Positions 56,648-64,000 of a stretch of DNA of 64,000 bases are shown one piece after another; the first letter of the stretch is position 1; the number at the start of each line of letters is the position of its first letter. This DNA comes from Strongyloides papillosus (taxonomy: Eukaryota > Nematoda > Chromadorea > Rhabditida > Strongyloididae), in NCBI GenBank assembly GCA_005656395.1, contig SRSI01000013.1:1984001-2048000 (forward strand), read 5' to 3'. Made by a program: the position numbers and the translations under genes. The notes beneath the pieces were generated by a model. It was not told the origin of the DNA and ran no database searches. It saw only the letters and a program-made list of their open reading frames with translations.

Positions 56648-56736
56648 GAAATTAATAAAATAGTATAAAATATTTAAATATTTTTTACTTTTTTCATTAA
56701 AAAGTTAATAAAATAATATAAATTATTAAAATATTT

Positions 56737-57071
56737 TTAAAAACAGCGGTATCTGCCTCCAATAAGTGATTCTTCATCACTTTCTGCGTTACTTTCATTT
56801 CTTCTGGAAGAACCGCAGTAGCAGCAGCAAGTGGAACTAAAATAATTTAAATTGCTAGAGACAATAAATAGATTCTAGTGAATTACCTGCAGGATTTCTT
56901 TACTTTTTTATATAATAAAATTATTATACAAAAAATTGAAATAATGACAAGGGCCATTATTAAGGCAATTATAAAAATAATTGTACCGGCATCAGCGACA
57001 TTATCTGGTGGTGCAGTTGTAAGGAAGTAGATTATTCCATCATCTTCTGGGAACGCAATATGGTCTGGCAT
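56737..57071 (-). CDS. 94-aa single-pass membrane protein with Cys-rich tail, spliced, antisense beside LTR D
   Basis: Exon 1 runs from ATG 57071 to 56887, intron 56886-56837 (50 nt; CAG|GTAATT...TATTTTAG|TT), exon 2 to the TAA at 56739-56737; the phases fit, giving 95 codons. Order: 28-residue polar/acidic N-terminus, membrane segment IIFIIALIMALVIISIFCII, basic KKVKKS, a cysteine cluster across the splice junction (SCSSTCCCYCG; likely palmitoylated), then an acidic tail (ESDEESLIGG). An acceptor-like CTACAG precedes the start exon. It reads away from the LTR at 57504. This is the best preserved of the antisense membrane genes. Function unknown; topology suggests a type I or III plasma-membrane or vesicle protein. 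Confidence 0.75.
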
Positions 57072-57489
57072 TGCTGATAACCTGTAGCTAAAGTAAATTG
57101 AATTAATATAAATTTAAAGATATTTAAATATTTTAAAATATATAAAATAGATTGAAACCAGTGAAAATAAAAAAGTTTTATTGTCAAGAAGTTTAGAAAC
57201 ATGTAAATTTAGATGTATAGAAGTCTATTAAGTACATTATTTCATTAAACACCAAAGATCACTTTGGAATTTTTATTTCAACAATTTATAAAGAAAAAGC
57301 TTCAATAGTACAAATGCTTTATGTAATCTGTTTAAAAAGAATTATCTTTATATGCTGTTTTTTTATTTATAAATTAAATAATTAGAGAATATTTTTAAAG
57401 TAATTTATTAATCTTTAATTTTCTGAACTTTCAAGTTATTTAAATAAATCAAATACAAGTTTAAAACACAAATATTAATTAAAGATCGT
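57072..57489. other. Leader between membrane gene and LTR D
   Basis: AT-rich. No frame. It should contain the 5' exon(s) and promoter of the minus-strand membrane gene if transcription starts near the LTR. Confidence 0.35.
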
Positions 57490-57503
57490 AATGAAGGAGA
57501 TCC
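57490..57503 (+). other. Polypurine-like tract before LTR D
   Basis: AATGAAGGAGATCC directly before the LTR's TGACAAG. A polypurine tract here means an element lies to the left, while the primer site on the other side means one lies to the right. Confidence 0.45.
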
Positions 57504-57676
57504 TGACAAGAAGAGATAAAGCCCGCCCTCAAAAGAAAATCTTATATATATATATATAAATTTTTATTTTACTTGTTTAGTAGTAGTATTTGTAATATTG
57601 TAAGGTTGGCGATAATAAAAATTTACCTTTTATATTTATATTCTTGTTTCATCTGAACTTAAAAACAACCGCTACA
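57504..57676 (+). repeat. LTR family D (173 bp), 5' LTR of the gag-pol element
   Basis: TGACAAG...CCGCTACA. Contains AAGCCCGCCC like the family-A start, TTATATATATATATAAAT as TATA region and GATAATAAAAA as poly(A) signal. Followed at once by a tRNA-Gln primer site. Confidence 0.75.
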
Positions 57677-57694
57677 ACGAGGTTCCACCGAGAT
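57677..57694 (+). other. Primer-binding site of element D (tRNA-Gln)
   Basis: ACGAGGTTCCACCGAGAT matches TGGAGGTTCCACCGAGAT, the complement of a tRNA-Gln 3' end, at 16 of 18 positions; the two differences are at the very start. Confidence 0.7.
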
Positions 57695-59011
57695 GAAACC
57701 TATCTCCGAGGGTGTCCAGAAGTGCAACAGGTTAGTTTTGTGAAAATTCTATCTAAATTACTAGAAGATACAGTAAATTGTATCATAAAATTATAATAAA
57801 AGTATTAGAATCTAAGGTGATCTTGCGAAGTGCCAGGAATAGCTACTGTGACGAATGAGACTCAGATTATGAGCAACTTAGAATAATTAGATAACACTAC
57901 TAGCTAAGGTCGATAATAAAAGAGGAAATTAAAGACTTAGACTGAGGAGTGTAGAAACGGGTAAATTAAACACCAGTTATAAGACTACAGAAGTAGTAAC
58001 TATGAGTATCGACGGTCATTTGTTCTCTTTTAACTGTAGTTATTTATAATGGTGAGATTGATAATTGAGATCAAGAGCGAGGATCCTTCACTCTCTCGGG
58101 GTAGAAGGACTAGATATCGACGGATATCTGGTGAGAGAGGGTTAAAAAGAAATTCTAGAGTGAAGGGACTCCCTGATCTGGACAGCGCTGAAATCCTTCT
58201 ATCCCATACGCCTAAAATCTTGCTTCATGGAGAGAGTTGAGGTAGATTTTAGGTAGGAATGATGCATGTACCAAAAAGGGGGTAGTGCATCATACAGTAG
58301 TTTCTTTAATTAAGTTTAGGCGACGCATTCACGGTAAACCAGAAAAATTAATCATGCATGAACCAAAAAGGGAAATAATCTAGCTAGATATGGTTTATCC
58401 TCTAAATGTACGAAACCTTAATGGCGTTATTGAAAATACTTTTTACAGTAAGCTATCTGGCAATGACGCAATATATATGTTAATGAGATTCAATTAGGCA
58501 CAAAAGATCACAAATAAGCTATTGTATACAAAAATACTGTATCAAATAAAAAATTCGTACGTGCAAATTTAAAATGCCATGATTTTAAATAATGAATTTC
58601 TTTAACAAAGAAACGTATAGAATTAAAAACGCACTTTATAGTATTTCGTAAATATTCATGAAAAATCACAATAAAAGTGCACTTGATAGATTTCACAAAA
58701 GCGATTCTAAGATCCCTAACAAAGAAATTAATAGATTCAAAATTAGTAGAAATCGTAAACAAGAAGATACCTGACAAAAGGTTTTAAAGTTTAATGATAT
58801 AATAGATATAATGCCAATTGTTATATGCCTAAAGTACAAACTTATTTTGATCTATTAATTCGCGCAATTAGGTACACCCATAGGAAATAGTAAAATATAA
58901 AAGGACTAAAAACCTAACGATAGTCACCCATTTATCAAAAGATAGATTACAACATCGTAGACTATCATTTATTATCGTTAAACCTATTTTGTTGTTACCT
59001 TGCGTTCTATC
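57695..59011. other. Leader of element D
   Basis: 1.3 kb before gag. Holds a 63-codon basic ORF (58049-58240) of doubtful coding value, two copies of ATGCATG.ACCAAAAAGGG (58262 and 58353), and a donor-like CAACAG|GTTAGT at 57729 that could allow a spliced subgenomic RNA. Probably contains packaging signals. Confidence 0.45.
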
Positions 59012-60478
59012 ATGGATAAGCTGGATAAAAAGAACCGTGGATCCAATGGAACCAAGCCCTTGTCTTACTTTATGAACAACGATGATCAAGATCCAACTGC
59101 TGTTGCTGTTGATCAGTTTTTCGGAACTAACATGGAGGTAATCAGGCTAGTTTACCCAAACATCCACGAGAGAGAAGCCATAAGAGAGGAACTGAAAAGT
59201 CATTTTGAAACCCTCTTATGTAAACCACCAGGCAATAGCCTTCTTTCTTGCTATAAGAAATGGAGAGCTGTAAGTCCAAATTGTCAATTTGGTTTCCTTA
59301 TTGGCATGGTAAGAAAGGCATACGCTCGTCAAACCTCCGTTAAAGCCAATCTCCAACTAATGAAAAGCTGGAAACAAAGAGGGGATGAAACTGTTCATGA
59401 CTACAATTTAAGATACCTTCGAAAAATGAAAGAGATCTACCCAGACTTTGAGAATACCCTGTATAAGAAAGCCACACTCCCCGATGGATCGCTTGATTAT
59501 TGGAGAATGGAAATAGCTGGAGTATACATGGCTAGCCTATTACCCGCATTAAGAAAGAAAATGCCCCTACTTGCTCCCAATGATAAATGTCTCGAGATTG
59601 CTATGATAACTGCAGAATTCTGCGAAGAAGAATATGCTGATAGGTACCGCAAAGCAAACGAAGTTAATGAAAGAAAAGGAGGGGCAGTATTCTTCAACCG
59701 TGTTGGTAACGAAAACGAACAACTCATCTGCCACAATTGCGGAAACAAAGGACATTCTAGAAAACAATGTCAATCCCCGGCAGCAGATTGCAAGTTTTGT
59801 AAGAAAAAAGGACATTTGGTTCAATTTTGCAGAGGGAAAAGATCTGATTTAATAAAGCCTGCAAAATCTGAACCATCTCTCAAAATGACGGCAATGGTTA
59901 TCGCTACTATCGTTATGTCAATGGTTACTGGGACACAAGGAATAGATGGACAATATCAAACGGAACCCATGATCGTAACAGATCTCTTCAAAGTAACTAA
60001 TAAAATAGTGGGATGTGATATTGTAAAATATATTCCAATGATCGGTGTTGGACGTATGTTCTATTCAGCAAAAGGGAAAGAGAAAATATCATTTGCTGCG
60101 GACGAAGGGAACTTTGGAAGATGTGAATGTGAAGAAGTAGACCAAGGCTTTACCAACCCAATAACTGGAGACTGCTATGCTATGTCAAATACTTCTGTCA
60201 CCTTTACGGAAGGCCGTGCAAATTGGGTACAACTAGAAATGGAGTTCTATGTAAACAGAGACTCTTCCGGAATCCATTGGTTGGCCTGGAATCAATATGT
60301 AATTACAAGACCGAAGAGCGATCACCTACTTCAAAATGCTGCTACAAAACCATATGAAATGTTAGATAAGTTTCTCAAGAATAGAATAACAGCAGCCGAA
60401 CTACTCGATTACAGGACCCAACACTTGGAAAAATATGAAGAACGAAGATTGAAGGTAAACCGCAAGACATTGCTATAA
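59012..60478 (+). CDS. gag: Gag with two CCHC zinc knuckles and a C-terminal secretory-type module
   Basis: 488 aa from ATG 59012. Residues about 30-220 are a helical capsid-like region (typical spacing SWKQRGDETVHDYNLRYL). Zinc knuckles are at residues 240-253 (CHNCGNKGHSRKQC) and 260-273 (CKFCKKKGHLVQFC), which bind the RNA genome. Unusually the frame continues: from residue 292 a hydrophobic, signal-peptide-like stretch (MTAMVIATIVMSMVTGTQG), then about 180 residues with four cysteines (VGCD, GRCEC, GDCY). It overlaps the next ORF by 40 nt, which lies in the -1 frame. Either an envelope-like module has been inserted after nucleocapsid, or this is a processed structural domain. Confidence 0.85.
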   Translation: MDKLDKKNRGSNGTKPLSYFMNNDDQDPTAVAVDQFFGTNMEVIRLVYPNIHEREAIREELKSHFETLLCKPPGNSLLSCYKKWRAVSPNCQFGFLIGMVRKAYARQTSVKANLQLMKSWKQRGDETVHDYNLRYLRKMKEIYPDFENTLYKKATLPDGSLDYWRMEIAGVYMASLLPALRKKMPLLAPNDKCLEIAMITAEFCEEEYADRYRKANEVNERKGGAVFFNRVGNENEQLICHNCGNKGHSRKQCQSPAADCKFCKKKGHLVQFCRGKRSDLIKPAKSEPSLKMTAMVIATIVMSMVTGTQGIDGQYQTEPMIVTDLFKVTNKIVGCDIVKYIPMIGVGRMFYSAKGKEKISFAADEGNFGRCECEEVDQGFTNPITGDCYAMSNTSVTFTEGRANWVQLEMEFYVNRDSSGIHWLAWNQYVITRPKSDHLLQNAATKPYEMLDKFLKNRITAAELLDYRTQHLEKYEERRLKVNRKTLL

Positions 60479-62112
60479 TTCGTGAGAAAGAGCAAAAACA
60501 AGTTGACGAAGAAATCGATGAGGGCATAAAAGAAGCCGAAAAAGAGATCTCAGGAGATAATGACGACTCTGGCGAATTATACAAGACAGTTATTGAAGCT
60601 GACGAACCCGAGAAAGCAGTTGGAGTCACGACCACAACACAGAACAATCCATTCAACTTCAATTTCATATGGCCCTTCACTACGACGGAAGCACCCAAAA
60701 GAAGCACTATAATCAAAAGAATATTCAATGTCAAAGCATCAGAACCACCCCAGATAATAGCCTCCAGTGATGAAAGCTCAAGTCACACAAAACAATCACT
60801 TCAAAATACCAATAAAAATCCTCTCCCTACAGAAAAAGAGACAGCTGATTCTATAACTTCAAAGATATCACAGATAGAAGAATTTAAGAAAAGTATTAAG
60901 ACTATAGTCGAAAAATCAGAAGAAGAAGATATCAGAGGAGTTGTCAAGGAATTAGTTAAAGCTCTCAAGATTGTAGAGAATATGGAATCCATTGGAGTAT
61001 TTGTTGTTTGCATCTCCGTTATCTTAGGAACTTATTATAAAAGAGACATTGTTAACAATATGCTCAGCACTATCTTAGGAAGACGTAGAAGAAGAGTTGA
61101 AAATCAGTCGTCCAATGCAAATGAAGGAAAGTCAAGGATAAGCAGACCGATATTGCGTGGTAATCAAGATATTGAAATGCAGGAAATCAGACACCCATTA
61201 CTACCATCAACTCCAAATGTCACAAACAATCAAAATCTTCCTGCAATTTCCCGATCTAATCAATCTTCAAGAGATAGCACACCCGTCCAACAGTCTGTAC
61301 AACCAACTTCCAATAAGCCACAAATCCCACCTATACAGCAGGACCCATATGTACAACCAAACCAATCTTTAAGACCTGCTTTATATATTTTTCCAACTCA
61401 ACCAGCTTCTTATGTTCCATATTACCCACAAATGATGTATGGACAACCTCTTCCTCAAATGATGCAAAACCAGCCTACAACTCAATATGCTCCATTCAAT
61501 CAATTCAGTACAACTGCAGGTATGACAAAAGGAGATGACCCTCGAGAATTATATAATGAACAAGAATTACCGTTTGGAGAAGAGGAGAGGAAAATGTTGG
61601 AGTTATTCTATAAGGAAAGAAGTTCATATATGGTGAGATCAAGGCCCTATGTAAGAGGAAGAAATGTCCCGATAATCTATGTAAAGATAGAAGGATATTC
61701 AACCTTTGCTTTCATTGACGATGGAAGTGACGTTTCGTTATTAAGTGAAGAACTCTGGAAAAAGAGAAGAGAGTCACATCATAAGATGAACAAGGATGAT
61801 CGCATACCAATCGCTAGCGCCAGTTCTAAGATGAGAACCATAGGATCAGCAATTTTGACAGTCGGATTAGCAAACCACGTCAGTAGATTAGAAAAATTCT
61901 ACATAATCCCAGAGTTAGCAGTTGATGTGCTTATAGGAAGATCTCTCTTATCAAGAATGGGAATATTCATACACAATTATGACAGAAGAACTGTACAACT
62001 CGGAAAACTCAGATACCCGGAAGTATCATTCCCAGATGAAAGACTTAGACAGGTAATGTTAGCCACTGAAAATGTCACTCTTCCACCTGGAGCAGGAGTA
62101 AATTTTCATTAA
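60439..62112 (+). CDS. Second ORF: membrane anchor, disordered linker and aspartic protease
   Basis: 558 codons open from 60439 with no obligatory ATG near the start, -1 relative to gag. Order: acidic/charged linker, a TTT-rich stretch, a helix, a transmembrane segment at 60982-61041 (MESIGVFVVCISVILGTYY), an arginine block (RRRRR), a Pro/Gln/Asn/Tyr-rich linker (61200-61530), and a retropepsin-like domain. The active-site position reads FIDDGSDVSLL (61711-61743), i.e. D-D-G where D-T-G or D-S-G is usual; the second signature VLIGRSLLSRMG is normal. Ends 62110 at the slippery site. No canonical slippery heptamer is present in the first overlap. Confidence 0.8.
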   Translation, partial: RTKIEGKPQDIAIIREKEQKQVDEEIDEGIKEAEKEISGDNDDSGELYKTVIEADEPEKAVGVTTTTQNNPFNFNFIWPFTTTEAPKRSTIIKRIFNVKASEPPQIIASSDESSSHTKQSLQNTNKNPLPTEKETADSITSKISQIEEFKKSIKTIVEKSEEEDIRGVVKELVKALKIVENMESIGVFVVCISVILGTYYKRDIVNNMLSTILGRRRRRVENQSSNANEGKSRISRPILRGNQDIEMQEIRHPLLPSTPNVTNNQNLPAISRSNQSSRDSTPVQQSVQPTSNKPQIPPIQQDPYVQPNQSLRPALYIFPTQPASYVPYYPQMMYGQPLPQMMQNQPTTQYAPFNQFSTTAGMTKGDDPRELYNEQELPFGEEERKMLELFYKERSSYMVRSRPYVRGRNVPIIYVKIEGYSTFAFIDDGSDVSLLSEELWKKRRESHHKMNKDDRIPIASASSKMRTIGSAILTVGLANHVSRLEKFYIIPELAVDVLIGRSLLSRMGIFIHNYDRRTVQLGKLRYPEVSFPDERLRQVMLATENVTLPPGAGVNFH

Positions 62113-64000
62113 AGGGGAGATCACCTTTAATGGAAGATCTCCTATATATCACTAAAAATAAACAAACATCACTACCACCTGAGATTGTTCCAATCAAGGG
62201 TGTTAACAACATCAAAAACAATATTACATCTATTCATTTATGGAATTTTGGAACTAGACCCTTTACTATTCTTAAAAATACCCCCATATGTTTAGCTACA
62301 ATATTAAAACCCGACGAAGTTATCAATGCACAAGATGAGTATATCGCTCCCGAAGCTAATTGGGAAGAAGACCTACCTGATAAGAAAAGAACTAAACCAT
62401 TAAGTGATAAAGAATTACTTAATATTGTGGAAATACCAAATCAGTTGAAACCTCTCATTCTCAAATACAAAGAAGTTTTCTATGAATATATACACGATCC
62501 AGGCAGATACACAGGAGAAATCAAACATGAAATCAATCTTAAAGAAGGTACCAAAGTAGTTAGAAAACCATTGCGAAAGTACAGGCCAGAACAAGAAAAA
62601 GCAATGATGGATATCGTGGACAATATGTTAAAAGAAGGCCAAATAGAGAAGTCACGATCACCGTGGGCATCACCAGTCCTTATGGTTAAGAAGAAATCCG
62701 GAGAATGGAGAAAGGTAGTTGACTATCGCGAAGTGAACTTAGTCACTAAAGAGGAAACATCTGTACTACCATTAATTGAAGATATATTAGAAAAAGTAGC
62801 TGGAAAAGAAGTCTATACTACTATCGATCTAGCCTCAGGATTCTTTCAAATTCCAATAGAAAAGAAGTCAAAGGAGATTACAGCATTCATAACACCCAAA
62901 GGACTTTATCAATATAATGTGACGCCCATGGGTCTATCTGGAAGCCCTTCTACTTTTCAACGCGTAATGGAAAATAGCTTTGGAAATATGAGAGATTCAG
63001 TAGTCGTGTATATGGATGATATCATTATTTTTGGAAAGGAAGAAACTCACAAACAAGATATTGAACAAGTACTCAAGAAACTACAAGAAATTGGAATGAG
63101 AGCGAAATTGAGAAAGTGTAATTTCTGGCAGAAAAGAACAGAATTTCTGGGCCACATCGTATCACAAGATGGTATTGAAATCAACTCTAAGAAAATAGAA
63201 GCAATTGACAAAATGATTGCGCCCAGGAATAAGAAAGATCTAAGAACATTCTTAGGAGCTGCAAATTACTTTAGGAGATTTATACTCAACTATGCAAAGG
63301 TAGCTGCTCCTTTAACTAAATTATTAGGAGAGAAGGAAGAATTTAATTGGACCGAAGAACAAGAAATTGCATTTCAATTACTGAAAACAAAGTTAAAGGA
63401 GGCCCCCATACTCGCACCCCCTGACTTAAGCCGAAACTTTGTAATACACACAGATGCGTCTGAGTACGCCATTGGAGGAGTTCTACTACAAGAAGACAAG
63501 AATGACAAGAGACTTAGAATAATAGCTTGCGCTAGTCGAACATTGAATAGTGTAGAAAAGAGATGGCAAATAGTCGAGAAAGAAGCTTTGGCTTTAGTAT
63601 TCTCTATCAAATCGTTTAGGTACTATATTGAGGGAAAAACAACTGACGTCTTTACTGATCAAAGAGCCCTATTGGCCATTAAATCTGCAAAGGAAAATCA
63701 AACCAAATTAAGACGTTATCAATTAACGTTAATGGCTTACAACCTAAACATATTTTATAAGGAAGGCAAAGCCAATGTTATAGCAGATCTGTTATCGAGA
63801 AATCCAGGAGATACCCTTGAAACTCCACATCTGACGGCCGTAGTGCTTAGGAAAGACCTACAAGATAAAGATTGGAGAGCACCACCCAGCATTAGATTAG
63901 AATGGTTCAAACTAACTGATCAAGAAATAGAGAAATTGCAAAAGAAATACAAGGATCAGATTAATATCCTAGATAAAATAGGGTATATCAAGATCTTAGG
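62067..64000 (+). CDS. pol: Pol: reverse transcriptase and RNase H (integrase beyond the window)
   Basis: Open frame from 62067 to the window end, -1 relative to the protease ORF. RT: YRPEQEK start of fingers, motif A TTIDLASGFFQ (Asp at 62826), motif B MGLSGSPSTFQ, YMDD box at 63009-63020, then LGHIVSQDGI and FLGAANYFRRF typical of Ty3/mdg4. RNase H: HTDAS (Asp 63453), EKEALAL, FTDQRAL and the end signature NVIADLLSRNPG. All catalytic residues are present; no stops. It copies the genomic RNA using the tRNA-Gln primer and removes the RNA strand. The last 50 codons lead into the integrase zinc region. Confidence 0.93.
62100..62132 (+). promoter_or_regulatory. -1 ribosomal frameshift signal between protease ORF and pol
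   Basis: The heptamer A AAT TTT (62100-62106) is in the correct phase (zero frame AAT TTT CAT TAA), 3 nt before the stop. Right behind it CATTAAAGG (62107-62115) pairs perfectly with CCTTTAATG (62124-62132) around an 8-nt loop. Slippery site plus hairpin is the standard -1 frameshift architecture; the spacer here is unusually short unless the first pairs melt. Confidence 0.75.

Larger units (their letters stand above)
57504..64000 (+). mobile_element. Ty3/mdg4 (Gypsy)-type retroelement D, 5' LTR to RNase H, continues past the window
   Basis: LTR, primer site, 1.3-kb leader, gag with two CCHC knuckles, a membrane-type module, aspartic protease, RT and RNase H in three overlapping frames (each -1 relative to the previous). 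Integrase, 3' end and 3' LTR lie beyond 64000. The catalytic motifs of RT and RNase H are intact, so this is the youngest autonomous element in the window. Confidence 0.9.

Noticed and set aside
58049..58240. 63-codon basic ORF in the leader of element D
   Set aside because: Arg/Ser-rich but no conserved motif, and leader ORFs of this size are expected by chance; kept only as a remark.

Overview
The window is AT-rich eukaryotic DNA with short introns: 49 nt at 152-200, 50 nt at 56837-56886 and 58 nt at 47478-47535, all GT...TAG. It is almost entirely built from transposable elements and their debris, with no clean housekeeping gene. The mariner copies, Ty3/mdg4 (Gypsy)-type retroelements and very short introns suggest a small-genome invertebrate. 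A nematode is plausible, but nothing here proves the taxon.

Layout. 0-1 kb: a decayed spliced gene cut by the window edge. 1.8-5.1 kb: repeats, an LTR element with a small membrane-protein gene, and a truncated mariner. 5.5-11.4 kb: weak ORFs, a degenerate repeat array and a charged coiled-coil pseudogene. 11.8-15.7 kb: a decayed leucine-rich-repeat (LRR) type gene split by a complete 2.97-kb LTR element (159-bp LTRs, 4-bp target duplication GAAG). 16-23.6 kb: an integrase remnant and a 6.3-kb LTR element with 0.6-kb LTRs. 24-30.5 kb: decayed exons, a Gypsy pol relic and a tail-to-tail LRR-type gene. 30.8-40 kb: copies of a dispersed repeat, one holding a 1275-bp mariner, plus small LTRs and another pol relic with AT-hook motifs. 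40.7-53.4 kb: an LTR with an F-box-like ORF, relics and a terminal-inverted-repeat element. 54-57.7 kb: two LTRs, each with a small membrane gene. 57.5-64 kb: the best preserved retroelement, gag-(ectodomain/TM)-protease-RT-RNase H, running off the right edge.

The main unusual pattern: seven short LTRs (2.1, 12.7, 17.6, 35.0, 47.2, 54.0 and 57.5 kb) each have, on the polypurine-tract side, a small gene on the strand opposite to the element's sense strand. Each gene reads away from the LTR, usually starts just after a 3' splice site, encodes one transmembrane segment with a polar tail, and in six of seven cases is followed by a TTAATAAA-type poly(A) signal. These look like antisense membrane-protein genes carried by LTR retrotransposons. 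The primer-binding sites match the 3' end of tRNA-Gln; in one element the PBS is extended into a complete tRNA-Gln copy ending in CCA. In the 57.5-64 kb element a signal-peptide-like segment, a cysteine-containing domain and a TM segment lie between the Gag zinc knuckles and the protease.
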